A stretch of 64,000 nucleotides of DNA. Source: Pseudomonadota bacterium. GTDB taxonomy: Bacteria > Pseudomonadota > Alphaproteobacteria > Sphingomonadales > SMXR01. Positions 44,465 to 55,256 of this stretch are shown piece by piece (position 1 is the stretch's first letter; every line of letters begins with the position of its first letter). The notes beneath the pieces are model-generated. The model saw nothing but the letters and a program-made list of their open reading frames with translations. It was not told the DNA's origin and did not search any database. A program made the position numbers and the translations under genes. The stretch covers positions 1-64,000 of the forward strand of contig JADFIA010000005.1 in assembly GCA_022566895.1 (NCBI GenBank). Direction: 5' to 3'.

Positions 44465-45037
44465 TTACATCGTCGCACCACTAATATCCGGGAACGCGGT
44501 CTTCAGTGTTGTGATTTGCGAATTCAAACGGTCGATAATCTCACTGGTCGCGTCAAGGGCACCGGTGAAGTGATAGACCACTGCTTTGTCGATGACTATG
44601 GTTGCCGACTTTTCAGTCATCAGTTGGACCACGATTGGCTTCAGGACCCGTTGAATTTCCAAGGTTGCCTGACGGGCCGCGACATTGAGATCACGCCGCA
44701 GCTGCTTGACCAGGGCCTCAGCCTGTTGGGCCTTTTGGTCGAGCTCGCGGGCCCTTTGTTGCAACGCTTCCTGGGCGATGATGTTCCTTTGTTTGTCGAG
44801 TTCATCTTTGTCCGCCAGGAGTTCCTGAACCAGATCGCCCTCTTTGGTTTCGATCGACAGACGCGATGAATTGATTTGTGATGCATAGTCCTGACCGACC
44901 AGCGATTCATTCTGCACCCGCTGGAAATCAACAATCATGAACTTGGCCTCTCCGATTTCCTGTTGCGCAATCACCTGGCCCGAAAGGCCAAACAACAGGC
45001 CAAAAGCCATCAGGATTCGCGTAAAGTACTTTGACAT
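44465..45037 (-). CDS. skp: OmpH/Skp family periplasmic chaperone
   Basis: Signal peptide MSKYFTRILMAFGLLFGLSGQVIAQ; coiled-coil-like RQRNIIAQEALQQRARELDQKAQQAEALVKQLRRDLN; directly downstream of bamA. Confidence 0.88.
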   Translation of the reverse strand: MSKYFTRILMAFGLLFGLSGQVIAQQEIGEAKFMIVDFQRVQNESLVGQDYASQINSSRLSIETKEGDLVQELLADKDELDKQRNIIAQEALQQRARELDQKAQQAEALVKQLRRDLNVAARQATLEIQRVLKPIVVQLMTEKSATIVIDKAVVYHFTGALDATSEIIDRLNSQITTLKTAFPDISGATM

Positions 45038-45048
45038 TGTCTTAACTC

Positions 45049-47388
45049 TCAAAATGTTGTTCCGATGTTAAACTGCAGGAACTGGGTCCTATCAGTTGGT
45101 TCCTTTCGTATGGCTTTGGCCAAGTCAATTCGGAAAGGCCCGAACGGTGATTGCCAGATCACACCTATCCCAACTGCAATACGGGGGCTTCCATTGCTGA
45201 TAACCAAAGAATTGTCAATGGGAAACCCTTGGAAATCGGTCTCCTCGAGGTCGAGTTTTGCCAACGCTCCGACATCGACAAAGGCCGTGATCTGGATCCC
45301 CAACTCTTCGGCTGCGGCCCCTAAGGGAATAGCCACGCCGGCGGTTGCGGCATAAAATGCGTTACCGCCCAGAAAGCTCCCGGTCAGGAGGTCGACCGGC
45401 CCGATGCCGGCGACATCGAAGCCGCGCATGCGCGGGTTTCCAAGGAAGAAGCGATTATTAATGCGGATATTTTCACCGATTCCCTTGATGTACCCCATGT
45501 CCGCTCCAAGATGGAAAATCCAGCGCCCGGTAATTGGCTTGTAATAATCGTATTGCAAGGTTGATCGCAGATAATTGACGTTGCCGCCGAGACCGGCGAA
45601 GTCTTGGCTCAGGCGGAAACTCGTGCCTCGGCTCGGGCGCAGGAAATTATCTACCGTATCGAAAAACAACGAATAACCGATCGCCGAGGTTGTCGTGACA
45701 CCGGGAAAAATAAAACGCGACGAAAAAAGCTCGATTTCTACGTCATCGCGCCGCAAGGTGTAACGCAGTCCGAGCTGAACCGTCTCGTCCAATCGAAACC
45801 CGGTTCGTAGCGCGCCGCCAGTCGAAGTCGTCTTGAAGGTGCTTTCCGTAAAATTGTCGACTTCAGTGCGAAACAAGTCGATCCCGGCCGCCAGTTCGCG
45901 ATTGAGAAAATAGGGTTCGGTAAATCCGATGTCGATCTGCTGGCGCCGGCTTGAGTAGAGGGCGCCAAGCCTCAATTGCTGGCCTTTTCCTAAGAGATTG
46001 CGTTCACTGATTGAGAATTCGAAAAGCAAGGATTCAAAGCTCGAAAAGGCCGCACCCAGCGACAACTCCCCGGTCGCCGTTTCCTCGACTGTGACATCTA
46101 TAATTACGCGGTCCGGTTGGCTGCCACGCTGTTGCTCAATCTCGACCGTGCGAAAAAAGCCGAGTGAATTGAGGCGGGTCTCGGACCGCTTGACGCGGGC
46201 TGAACTATAGGCGTCGCCTTCGGCCAGGCGAAACTCCCTACGGATCACGCGGTCGAGGGTTCGAACATTGCCGTGAATTTCGATCCGCTCAATATAGGTC
46301 CGCTGCGCTTCCTCGATCTTGAAGGTGACTTCGAGGATGCGCTGATCGCGGACCCTTCGGATCTGTGGGCTGACATCTAGAAAGGCATAGCCCAACAGGC
46401 CGCCAGCTTCGGTCATCAAGTCGACCGAATCTTCAATTTTCTTGGCGTTGTATATGCTGCCTTCCCTGGCCCGGATGAAGTTTCGGAATAATTCCGGTGA
46501 CAGGTCACGGACATCGCTATCGACGTCCAGTTTGCCAAACCGATAGCGCTCACCTTCGTGTACGGTAAAGGTGATAAAGAAGTCTCGTTGGTCTGGCGTC
46601 AGTTCGGCCACGGCCGATATCACCCGGAAGTCCGCATATCCTTTCGACAAATAAAACTGGCGCAGCAACTCGCGGTCGAACGCCTGGCGGTCCGGATCGT
46701 AGGTATCGTTCGAGCTGAAAATCTTCCACCATCGGGCTTCTGTAGTGACCAGCTCGCCACGCAGTTCACGATCGCTAAAGATCTTGTTGCCGAGAAAAGT
46801 GATCCGGCTGATGCGGCTCTTCGCGCCCTCAGTCATCTCGAAGACAAGATCGACCCGGTTCTGCTCCAAGAGAATGATTTTGGGTTCGACAACCGCAGCG
46901 AAACGGCCTGAGCGGCGGTACAGTTCAATGATCCGCTGGACATCTTCCCGCACCCGGGAGCGGGTGTAGACCATACGTGGTCGCAACTGGACTTCTTCCA
47001 AGAGGTCGTCGCGATCAAGGCGCTTATTGCCTTCAAAGACGATCCGGTTAATGACCGGGTTTTCCGTCAACCGGATTATCAGATTGTTGCCGTCGCGCTC
47101 CATGACCACGTCGGAAAACAGGCCGGTCGAAAATAGCGCCTTCAGGCTGGCGTCAATAAGCAGCGGGCTGAACGGATCGCCGGACCTGACCGTGAGATAG
47201 GACAAGATCGTGGCCGGCTCGACACGCTCGTTGCCGCTGACCAATATCTGATCGATCTTATCGGTCGGACTTTGGCCCTGCGCCTGAGCCTGAGCCGGGT
47301 TGTAACCGGCGCCTACGGCGAAACACAGGACAAGCGACAGTAACGCCGCGGCACCCCAGGTCCTGAATACAACAAATACCGTCTCCAA
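45049..47388 (-). CDS. bamA: Outer membrane protein assembly factor BamA
   Basis: Signal peptide; POTRA repeats (DQILVSGNERVEPATILSYLTVRSGD); GNPRMRGFDVAGIGP; C-terminal FRIDLAKAIRKEPTDRTQFLQFNIGTTF. Confidence 0.97.
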   Translation of the reverse strand: METVFVVFRTWGAAALLSLVLCFAVGAGYNPAQAQAQGQSPTDKIDQILVSGNERVEPATILSYLTVRSGDPFSPLLIDASLKALFSTGLFSDVVMERDGNNLIIRLTENPVINRIVFEGNKRLDRDDLLEEVQLRPRMVYTRSRVREDVQRIIELYRRSGRFAAVVEPKIILLEQNRVDLVFEMTEGAKSRISRITFLGNKIFSDRELRGELVTTEARWWKIFSSNDTYDPDRQAFDRELLRQFYLSKGYADFRVISAVAELTPDQRDFFITFTVHEGERYRFGKLDVDSDVRDLSPELFRNFIRAREGSIYNAKKIEDSVDLMTEAGGLLGYAFLDVSPQIRRVRDQRILEVTFKIEEAQRTYIERIEIHGNVRTLDRVIRREFRLAEGDAYSSARVKRSETRLNSLGFFRTVEIEQQRGSQPDRVIIDVTVEETATGELSLGAAFSSFESLLFEFSISERNLLGKGQQLRLGALYSSRRQQIDIGFTEPYFLNRELAAGIDLFRTEVDNFTESTFKTTSTGGALRTGFRLDETVQLGLRYTLRRDDVEIELFSSRFIFPGVTTTSAIGYSLFFDTVDNFLRPSRGTSFRLSQDFAGLGGNVNYLRSTLQYDYYKPITGRWIFHLGADMGYIKGIGENIRINNRFFLGNPRMRGFDVAGIGPVDLLTGSFLGGNAFYAATAGVAIPLGAAAEELGIQITAFVDVGALAKLDLEETDFQGFPIDNSLVISNGSPRIAVGIGVIWQSPFGPFRIDLAKAIRKEPTDRTQFLQFNIGTTF

Positions 47389-47403
47389 AGAGCGCTCCCC
47401 TTG

Positions 47404-48510
47404 CTATTGCCCGAGATTTTGCCAAATTTCCAGCGAACTCAGGTCATTCCACGTCACCACTAGCAACAGCCCGATGACGATTGTAAAGCCGATCATATAG
47501 CCAATTTCCTGCATCCGGAGGCTGACCGGGCGGCCCCGAATGGCTTCGAAACCGAAGAACAGCAAGTGTCCACCATCCAGAAGCGGGATCGGGAACAAGT
47601 TCACCAGCCCCAGATTGACGGAGATTAGTGCCATAAACCAAATGAAGGAATCAAGGCCTTGTGAGGCCGCCACTCCGGAGATCTGGGCGATCTTGATCGG
47701 ACCGCCCAATTCGTCGGTCGAGACGGAACCCGTGAGCAGTTGGCCGACCGTCGTCATGATCAGTCCCATGATGCGACCGGTGGTAATTGTTCCTTCGATC
47801 AGGGCCGCAGCCGGTCCCAGGGTTACGTATTCGACCGTCCCACCGCGAACGCCGAGGAAGGGGAGATCAAGCGGCTTGCCGTCGGCGTCAACCATGCGCG
47901 GGGTGGCGATCAGGATGATTTCCAGTTCCCCGCGGCTGATCAGGAGTTCAAGGGGTACGCCACCGTTTGAGACGATCAGCTGCCCCATTTCCTGAAAGGT
48001 CTGAATCGGTTGCTGATTGATTGACAGCACCACATCACCGGCCTCAATCCCTGCCGTCTCGGCCGCTGAATCGGGCGTTACTTCGGTAATTTCGGCGGTC
48101 ACGATGGGGTGGCCAGCTGTCATAAAAATGCCGGAGAACAGGAGTGCAGCGAAGATCAGATTGACCGCCGGGCCGGCGGCCACGATGGCGACGCGCTGGC
48201 GCAGCGGTTTCAACGGGAAGGCCTGCGCCCTATCCTCGTCGCTCATGGCCTCGAGGCCGCCGGGCATACTCGCCGCATTGGCGTCGCCAAAAAACTTGAC
48301 GTAGCCGCCAAGTGGGATCATTCCGATCTTCCAGCGGGTGCCGTGGCGGTCGTTCCAGCCGTAAATCTCGCGTCCGAAACCAATCGAAAAAACTTCCACC
48401 CGGACCCCGCAGCGGCGGGCCACGAAGTAATGCCCCCATTCATGCACGAAGACCAAAATGGTCAGCAGAATGAGAAAAGTAACGAGTGTGAATGCGAAAC
48501 TGAAAATCAT
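47404..48510 (-). CDS. rseP: RIP metalloprotease RseP
   Basis: FVHEWGHYFVARRCGVRVEVFSIGFG; PDZ domain; NLFPIPLLDGGHLLFF. Confidence 0.97.
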   Translation of the reverse strand: MIFSFAFTLVTFLILLTILVFVHEWGHYFVARRCGVRVEVFSIGFGREIYGWNDRHGTRWKIGMIPLGGYVKFFGDANAASMPGGLEAMSDEDRAQAFPLKPLRQRVAIVAAGPAVNLIFAALLFSGIFMTAGHPIVTAEITEVTPDSAAETAGIEAGDVVLSINQQPIQTFQEMGQLIVSNGGVPLELLISRGELEIILIATPRMVDADGKPLDLPFLGVRGGTVEYVTLGPAAALIEGTITTGRIMGLIMTTVGQLLTGSVSTDELGGPIKIAQISGVAASQGLDSFIWFMALISVNLGLVNLFPIPLLDGGHLLFFGFEAIRGRPVSLRMQEIGYMIGFTIVIGLLLVVTWNDLSSLEIWQNLGQ

Positions 48511-48546
48511 TACTGTTGTTCCGTGGTGCTTTGGTTCTTGCCGGTG

Positions 48547-49707
48547 CTAGTGCAAACTGGCGGCCAGATCTTTTGCCTTGCGTCGGGCCGCGGCGTCGAT
48601 TTCCTCGATATCGTCTAGGCAGCCGGCCTCGTTTGGCTCGGTACTGTCCAATGTATCTTCGACCAACCGGCAGATATCGAGAAAGCCGATTTTCCGTTCC
48701 AGAAAATTCTGAACCGCAACCTCGTTGGCGGCGTTGAGTATGGTCGGCATAGCGCCCCCAGCCCTGAGAGCATCGCGGGCCAGGCGCAAAGCAGGAAACC
48801 GCTCCGGATCCGGGGCCTCGAAGGTCAGGCTGCCAATGCGCGCCAGATCGAGCCGTTCGACCGGCGTTTTCATGCGCTGCGGCCAGTTCAAGGCGTAGGA
48901 AATTGGCGTCCGCATGTCCGGGCTTCCCATCTGCGCCAGCACCGATCCATCCTCATACTCGACCATCGAATGCACCACGGATTGCGGATGGACCAGGATA
49001 TCGATCGCCGGCTCCTCCAGCGGGAACAAATGAAAAGCTTCGATCAATTCCAATCCCTTGTTCATCATGGTCGCCGAATCCACCGAGATTTTTGCGCCCA
49101 TATCCCAGTTGGGGTGAGCTACCGCCTGTTCCGGGCTGACATGCCGCATCTCGTCGCGGCTTTTGGTGCGGAACGGTCCACCAGAAGCCGTCAATATAAT
49201 CCGCGTGATGCTGTGCTGATGGTCAAAATCGAACACCTGGAAGATCGCGTTATGCTCTGAATCGACAGGCAAAAGCGTCGCACCGTTGCGCTCAACCTCG
49301 GCCATGACAATAGCGCCTGCACAGACCAAACATTCCTTATTCGCGAGGCCGATGATGACCCCTCTTCGTATCGCCGCCAGGGTCGGCTTGAGGCCGGCGG
49401 CACCTACAATTCCTGCCATGACCCAGTCAGATGGCACGTCGGCGGCTTCAACGATAGCACTGGCACCGCCAGCGGCTTCGACCTCGGTTCCAGCCAGGCC
49501 ATCTCTAAGCGCCGGCAGCAAAGTTTCATCACCAATTACGGCAATTCCGGGGCGGAAATGCAGGGCTTGTTCGATCAGCCGATCGACGCTCTTGTTCGCG
49601 GTCAGTGCGACGACCGAAAAACGCTCGGAATTCTTGTCGATCAAATCGAGCGTATTACAGCCGACCGAACCGGTCGATCCAAGAATTGTAACGGATCTGG
49701 TAGTCAT
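48547..49707 (-). CDS. dxr: 1-deoxy-D-xylulose 5-phosphate reductoisomerase
   Basis: VTILGSTGSVGCNTLDLIDKN; LANKECLVCAGAIVM; PVDSEHNAIFQ; ASGGPFRT. Confidence 0.98.
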   Translation of the reverse strand: MTTRSVTILGSTGSVGCNTLDLIDKNSERFSVVALTANKSVDRLIEQALHFRPGIAVIGDETLLPALRDGLAGTEVEAAGGASAIVEAADVPSDWVMAGIVGAAGLKPTLAAIRRGVIIGLANKECLVCAGAIVMAEVERNGATLLPVDSEHNAIFQVFDFDHQHSITRIILTASGGPFRTKSRDEMRHVSPEQAVAHPNWDMGAKISVDSATMMNKGLELIEAFHLFPLEEPAIDILVHPQSVVHSMVEYEDGSVLAQMGSPDMRTPISYALNWPQRMKTPVERLDLARIGSLTFEAPDPERFPALRLARDALRAGGAMPTILNAANEVAVQNFLERKIGFLDICRLVEDTLDSTEPNEAGCLDDIEEIDAAARRKAKDLAASLH

Positions 49708-49731
49708 AAATCTTGCTTCCCTGCCCCGCTG

Positions 49732-50559
49732 CTAGGCATAATTCATTCCCCAATAAACCGCAACAGCAACCACTGCGAAAATAAGGCCGTCCACACGATC
49801 AAGCAGCCCTCCGTGGCCCGGAATAAGGCGGCTCGAATCCTTTACATCGAAGCGTCGCTTTAGCGCACTCTCCATCAGATCTCCGGCCTGGGACAAAAGC
49901 GATACCCCGCCGGCAAAAAGCAGCGGCGGCAGATGATCGGCCAGCCCGTCCGGCCAATATTGATCGGCTAATTCGCCGCCACCCCAGGCGGCAAGCATCG
50001 CCAGCGCCAAGCCGCCGAATAGACCGGCCCAGGTTTTTTTGGGGCTGAATATTGGTGCCAGTTTGGGGCCACCGATGATGCGGCCGGCAAAGAAAGCCCC
50101 GATATCGGTGGCCCAAACCACGGCCAGTGTCCACAGCACCCAGAAAGCTCCATCGGGGGCCAGTCGCAGATACAAAAGCGCACCGATGGGAACCAGCACG
50201 TAAACCAGACCCATGCAGATCCAGACAATATCGCGCCAGCGAAACAGAAGGCCCAGGGCGGCCAAAGTCAATCCGGACAGGACCGCGGCAAACGTCGCGT
50301 CGCGCACTCGGATTTGATCTGAAAACAAAAATGCGCCGGCGCCCAGCAATAAAAGAAAGGCGATGGTAGCGGCCCGCGCCAGCTGCGGGCGAACTCCGGT
50401 CAGGCGGGTCCATTCAAAAAGCATCAGACCGCCGGCAACAACCAGCATCGCAAGGAAAGGCGCCCGCCCATAGATCACTGCGAACAGCACCAGCGGCAGT
50501 AGTGCCAGGGCTGAAATGACGCGGGTCAGAAGCTCCCGGTTCCAAAGGCCGGCCATCAT
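49732..50559 (-). CDS. cdsA: Phosphatidate cytidylyltransferase
   Basis: ATDIGAFFAGRIIGGPKLAPIFSPKKTWAGLFGG; SQAGDLMESALKRRFDVKDSSRLIPGHGGLLDRVDGLIF. Confidence 0.96.
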   Translation of the reverse strand: MMAGLWNRELLTRVISALALLPLVLFAVIYGRAPFLAMLVVAGGLMLFEWTRLTGVRPQLARAATIAFLLLLGAGAFLFSDQIRVRDATFAAVLSGLTLAALGLLFRWRDIVWICMGLVYVLVPIGALLYLRLAPDGAFWVLWTLAVVWATDIGAFFAGRIIGGPKLAPIFSPKKTWAGLFGGLALAMLAAWGGGELADQYWPDGLADHLPPLLFAGGVSLLSQAGDLMESALKRRFDVKDSSRLIPGHGGLLDRVDGLIFAVVAVAVYWGMNYA

Positions 50560-50569
50560 GATCGACCCC

Positions 50570-51298
50570 CTATCCGCGGGCGCCGAAGCGCCGCTCGCGA
50601 CCGGCAAAAATACGCACCGCATCGCCAAGCGCCGCCTGGTCAAAATCGGGCCAAAACGTATCCAGGAAAAGAAGCTCTGAATACGCCGATTGCCACAACA
50701 GAAAATTCGACAGGCGCTGCTCGCCGCTCGTGCGGATGATCAGGTCGGGATCCGGCAGGTCGGCGCTGGCCAGATGGCTGGCCAGCATCGTTTCGTCGAT
50801 AGCGGCCGGCTCAAGATCGCCAGCCTTGACCTTGGCGGCGAGGTCCTGCACGCCACGAACAATCTCGGCCCGGCTGCCGTAATTGAGCGCGATGGTCAGC
50901 GTCAGCCGGTCGTTCTGCCGGGTCGTGGATTCCGCATGTTCGACCAGCCGGATGATATCGTCGGCCAGAGCTTCGCGCGCCCCAATAAAACGAACCCGTA
51001 CGCCCGAGCGGTTGAGTTCTTTGATCTCCTGCCGGATATACAAACGCAAAAGGCTCATCAAGGTGTCAACCTCAGTGGCCGGTCGCTTCCAGTTTTCGGA
51101 CGAAAAGGCGAACAGCGTGAGATACCGGATGCCCAGGGAAATGCATTCCTTAACCGTTGCCCTGACCGCTTCAGCCCCCTGCCGGTGACCCGCGGCCCGC
51201 GGCAACCCCTTTGCGGCCGCCCAGCGACCGTTGCCGTCCATGATGATAGCGATATGGACCGGCGGGGCGCCATCATCTTTAGTTCTGGGGTTGGCCAT
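50570..51298 (-). CDS. uppS: Undecaprenyl diphosphate synthase
   Basis: HIAIIMDGNGRWAAAKGLPRAAGHRQGAEAVR; YLTLFAFSSENWKRP; PDLIIRTSGEQRLSNFLLWQSAYSELLF. Confidence 0.98.
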   Translation of the reverse strand: MANPRTKDDGAPPVHIAIIMDGNGRWAAAKGLPRAAGHRQGAEAVRATVKECISLGIRYLTLFAFSSENWKRPATEVDTLMSLLRLYIRQEIKELNRSGVRVRFIGAREALADDIIRLVEHAESTTRQNDRLTLTIALNYGSRAEIVRGVQDLAAKVKAGDLEPAAIDETMLASHLASADLPDPDLIIRTSGEQRLSNFLLWQSAYSELLFLDTFWPDFDQAALGDAVRIFAGRERRFGARG

Positions 51299-51299
51299 T

Positions 51300-51860
51300 T
51301 CAGACCTGCGTGATTTCTTGTTCTTTTTTATGATAGGTGGCATCCACTTCACCGATTATTCGGTCGGTCAATTCCTGAATTTCGTCGGCCCACATTTTGT
51401 GCTCGTCCTCGCCCATATGGGCATCTTTTTCACAGCGCTTGAGCCTTTCCATGCCGTCCCGACGCACATTGCGGACGGCGATCCGCGCCTGCTCAGCGTA
51501 TTTTCCGGCGATCTTGGCAAGCTCGGCCCGCCGCTCTTCATTGAGTTCCGGGATCGGGATGCGGATTGTCTGACCGTCCATAATTGGATTTAACCCCAGA
51601 CCGGAATCGCGGATTGCCTTTTCAACCGCGCCGGCATTGGATTTGTCCCAGACCTGGATCGCCAAAAGCCGTGCCTCGGGGACGGTTACGGTACCGATCT
51701 GATTGAGTGGCATGGAGGTTCCATAAACCTTGACGGTGATCGGTTCCAATAGCGCGCTGGTGGCGCGACCGGTGCGCAAACCGGCGAATTCCTGGCGCAG
51801 TTTCTCAAACGCGCCTTTCATTCGGCGTTCAAGGTCGTCGAGGTCGGGTTCGTCGCTCAT
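51300..51860 (-). CDS. frr: Ribosome recycling factor
   Basis: [54 protein letters not shown]. Confidence 0.98.
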   Translation of the reverse strand: MSDEPDLDDLERRMKGAFEKLRQEFAGLRTGRATSALLEPITVKVYGTSMPLNQIGTVTVPEARLLAIQVWDKSNAGAVEKAIRDSGLGLNPIMDGQTIRIPIPELNEERRAELAKIAGKYAEQARIAVRNVRRDGMERLKRCEKDAHMGEDEHKMWADEIQELTDRIIGEVDATYHKKEQEITQV

Positions 51861-51863
51861 GGC

Positions 51864-52583
51864 CTAGCTCCCTGCAATCACTGTACACCGTCCCTCGCCG
51901 CGAATCACGTCTGCAAATGCACCCTCGGATTGGATCGAGAAAATGATAATCGGAATATTGTTCTCGCGGCAAAGGGAAATTGCCGCGGCATCCATAACCT
52001 TGAGATCGCGCTGTAGAACTTCGAGATGAGTCAGTCGCTCAAACCGCTCGGCGTTCCTGTCTTGCTTGGGGTCGGTGGCGTAGACGCCATCGACCTGGGT
52101 GCCCTTCAAAAGGACGTCGCACTCCATTTCCGCAGCCCGCAATGCGGCCGCCGTGTCGGTCGTAAAATAAGGGTTGCCGGTTCCAGCGGCGAAAATGACG
52201 ACGCGGCCCTTTTCCATATGCCGCATGGCGCGCCGCCGGATATAGGCTTCGCATACCGAAGCCATGGGGATGGCTGACTGAACCCGGGTGTCGACCTTTC
52301 TTTTTTCGAGCGCGCCCTGGAGCGCAAGGGCATTCATGACCGTTGCCAGCATACCCATATAGTCGGCCGAAGCCCGGTCCAATCCATCCGAGGCACCGGC
52401 CAGGCCGCGGAAAATATTGCCACCGCCGACCACCAGGGAGACTTGAGCCCCAAGTTCGCGAACCGTCTCAATCTCGCCGGCGATCCGGGCCACGGTGTCC
52501 TGGTCGATACCGTAGTCGCGCGGACCCATCAGAGCTTCACCCGATAGCTTCAGAAGAATTCGTTTGTATTGCAGACCGATCAT
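51864..52583 (-). CDS. pyrH: UMP kinase
   Basis: [66 protein letters not shown]. Confidence 0.98.
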   Translation of the reverse strand: MIGLQYKRILLKLSGEALMGPRDYGIDQDTVARIAGEIETVRELGAQVSLVVGGGNIFRGLAGASDGLDRASADYMGMLATVMNALALQGALEKRKVDTRVQSAIPMASVCEAYIRRRAMRHMEKGRVVIFAAGTGNPYFTTDTAAALRAAEMECDVLLKGTQVDGVYATDPKQDRNAERFERLTHLEVLQRDLKVMDAAAISLCRENNIPIIIFSIQSEGAFADVIRGEGRCTVIAGS

Positions 52584-52696
52584 AAGTCCCTCTTTCATCC
52601 CTCGCCTGCCCCGGTAACGGAAATCTGCGGCAGGTTAGCGGCTCTTTTAAAGTATTTCCACTTCAACCTGTGTGGTGCGCCCAAAGCGGGGCGGTC

Positions 52697-52736
52697 AAAA
52701 AAAGAGACCCCGGCCTCACGAGGCTGCCGGAGTCTC
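52697..52736 (-). terminator. Intrinsic terminator downstream of tsf
   Basis: Minus-strand RNA GAGACTCCGGC...GCCGGGGTCTC (11-pair outer stem with one U.G) followed by TTTTTTT. Confidence 0.88.
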
Positions 52737-52759
52737 GATGTTGATCCAGCCAAGTGGGT

Positions 52760-53686
52760 TTATGACGCCACTGCAGCGGCAACCTCGGCCGCAAAGTTTG
52801 TCTCATTTTTTTCGATTCCCTCGCCGAGACCAAACCGCAGGATGGCCGTGATCGAGACCGGGCTGCCGAGTTCTTCGGCTGCCTCAGAAAGCACCTTTTC
52901 GATCGTCCGCTCACCATCGATGACGAAGGCTTGCTTCAAAAGCACCACTTCGCGATAAAACTTGCCTAACCGCCCTTCGATCATCTTGCTGATGATTTCT
53001 TCCGGCTTGCCCGATTGGCGGGCCTGATCGGTCAAGACTTGGCGCTCGCGCTCGACCAGCTCCGGATCCAGATCATCGACCGAGATCGCGGCCGGGTTGG
53101 TTGCCGCCACATGCATGGCAATCTGTTTGCCGAGAGCCTCCAGGGCGGTTGGGTTGCCTTTTCCCGAAAGCGCCACGAGGACGCCGATCTTGCCCAAGTC
53201 TCCAGCCACTGCATTGTGCGTGTAGCTGGCGATAACGCCGTCGTCGACCGCCACTGTGCCCAGGCGGCGAATGTTCATATTTTCGCCGATCGTCGCGATG
53301 TTATGGCTCAGTTGCTCTTCGACCGTACGGTCCGTTCCCGGATAACCGCTGGCCAGAACCGCATCGCGGTCACCTTCATTGGCCAGCGTCAAGCCCGCTA
53401 CGGTCGCCACAAAGTCTTGAAATTGCGCATTCAGGGCCACGAAGTCGGTCTCGGAGTTCACTTCAACCAGGGCCCCCATATTGCCGCCGATGGTGACCCC
53501 GATCAGGCCTTCGGCTGCAATCCGGCCCGATTTCTCGCCCGCCGCGGCGAGCCCCTGCTTTCGCAGCCAGTCGAGCGCCGCATCGAGAACGCCGTTGGTT
53601 TCCACTAGCGCCTTTTTACAATCCATCATGCCGGCGCCGGTCCTTTTTCGCAGTTCCTTGACGAGCCCTGCAGTAATCATGGTCAT
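52760..53686 (-). CDS. tsf: Elongation factor Ts
   Basis: LVKELRKRTGAGMMDCKKALVETNGVLDAALDWLRKQG; VEVNSETDFVALN. Confidence 0.98.
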   Translation of the reverse strand: MTMITAGLVKELRKRTGAGMMDCKKALVETNGVLDAALDWLRKQGLAAAGEKSGRIAAEGLIGVTIGGNMGALVEVNSETDFVALNAQFQDFVATVAGLTLANEGDRDAVLASGYPGTDRTVEEQLSHNIATIGENMNIRRLGTVAVDDGVIASYTHNAVAGDLGKIGVLVALSGKGNPTALEALGKQIAMHVAATNPAAISVDDLDPELVERERQVLTDQARQSGKPEEIISKMIEGRLGKFYREVVLLKQAFVIDGERTIEKVLSEAAEELGSPVSITAILRFGLGEGIEKNETNFAAEVAAAVAS

Positions 53687-53729
53687 CTTACTCTCTCTAC
53701 CTTAAATAAACGTTCTAATATCTTGGAAC

Positions 53730-55076
53730 CTATGAGGTTTCAGTCTTTTCGGCCTCGGGAGCCGCCTTCGGGGCCGCTTTTTTGCTTGCCGGGGGTTTGC
53801 CCTGGGCAGTGTCTTTCTTGGCCGCCGCGGTCTTTGCCGCCGGCGCACTCTTCTTGACGGCGCTTACCTTTTTCTTTGGGCCGGCCGCGCTCTTAGCGAT
53901 TTTCTTGGCGGCTGCCTGTTTCCTGGCTGGGAGGGTCTTGGCCTTGGCCTTTTCTGCCTGCGCTTCTTCATCCGTTTTTGCTTCAATAGCCTTTTGCTCG
54001 GATGCTTTTGTCTCGGCAGGTTTGTCCTCGGCGGCCGGTTTCGGTGCCGCCTCTATCTCTTTCGGGGTTTCCAGTACGGCTTTTGGTTTCTCGGGCGCCT
54101 TTTCTTCAGCGGGTTTACTGGTTTTTAAAGCTTTCTTGGCCTTCCTAATCACCTTGAAGAGAACGCTCTCCTCCTTGGTCGCTTCTGCGCCCTCGGTGGT
54201 TTTGTCGTCCGGGTCCGGCTTTTTCTCGGATTTTGCAATCGCCTCGTCGGCTTTCGGCGTCTCGGCCTTAGCCTCCCCGGTCTCGGTAGAGCTCGCGGTT
54301 GCGGTGGCGGTGGCTGCTTCGATGGCTTCGAGCACCGGTTCCGGTGCCGGCTCCTCGATCGCGCCAAGATCTGCGCCGCGGCCCTTCATTTCTTCTTTGA
54401 TGCCATCAAGGACGGCAGCGCTCACGAGTTCACAGTAGAACTCAATGGCCCGCGTGGCGTCGTCGTTGCCCGGTATCGGAAAGGCGATACCATCGGGATC
54501 GCAGTTGGTGTCGAGAATTGCCACGACCGGGATTTGCAGCCGCTTGGCCTCACTGATGGCGATATCTTCGCGGTTGGTATCGATGACAAAGACGATATCG
54601 GGCAGACCACCCATGTCCCGGATGCCGCCGAGGGAGCGCTCTAGCTTGTCCCGGTGGCGGGTTATTTTCAGCAGCTCCTTCTTGGTCAGACCGCTGTCCT
54701 CGGCCGACAATTTTTCATCCAGTTGCTTGAGCATGGTGATCGATTTGGAGATCGTTTTCCAATTGGTCAGCATGCCGCCGAGCCATCGATGATCGACGTA
54801 ATACTGACCGCAGCGCCGGGCCGCCTCGGCGATTGGCTTGCTGGCTTGGCGCTTGGTGCCCACAAACAGCACGCGTCCGCCGCTGGCCACAACTTCGCGC
54901 ACCTGCACCAGCGCCCGATGCAGGGCCGGCATGGTTTGCGACAGATCAATAATGTGAATCCCGCCCCGGGCGCCGTAAATATAGGGCGCCATTTTGGGAT
55001 TCCAGCGATGGGTCTGGTGACCGAAGTGAACGCCCGCTTTCAAAAGCTGGCGCATGGTAAACTCTGGCAGAGCCAT
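53730..55076 (-). CDS. rpsB: 30S ribosomal protein uS2 (RpsB) with long Ala/Lys/Glu-rich C-terminal extension
   Basis: [48 protein letters not shown] core; after ~residue 235 an Ala/Lys/Glu/Pro-rich tail to residue 448. Confidence 0.97.
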   Translation of the reverse strand: MALPEFTMRQLLKAGVHFGHQTHRWNPKMAPYIYGARGGIHIIDLSQTMPALHRALVQVREVVASGGRVLFVGTKRQASKPIAEAARRCGQYYVDHRWLGGMLTNWKTISKSITMLKQLDEKLSAEDSGLTKKELLKITRHRDKLERSLGGIRDMGGLPDIVFVIDTNREDIAISEAKRLQIPVVAILDTNCDPDGIAFPIPGNDDATRAIEFYCELVSAAVLDGIKEEMKGRGADLGAIEEPAPEPVLEAIEAATATATASSTETGEAKAETPKADEAIAKSEKKPDPDDKTTEGAEATKEESVLFKVIRKAKKALKTSKPAEEKAPEKPKAVLETPKEIEAAPKPAAEDKPAETKASEQKAIEAKTDEEAQAEKAKAKTLPARKQAAAKKIAKSAAGPKKKVSAVKKSAPAAKTAAAKKDTAQGKPPASKKAAPKAAPEAEKTETS

Positions 55077-55256
55077 TTTATCATCTCCTTGCCGGTTCGT
55101 CCGCCGCAGAAGGGAACCCTAATCGGGCACCGGAGGGCCGGCGGATTTGGCCGCCGGACTTGTCTTCCGCGTGTGAAGTTGGCCTCATTTATCCGAGGCA
55201 GGGACCATTTTCAAGCAATTTCTTGAGGCCCGGCAAGCCGCGGCGTTTGTCAGTGG

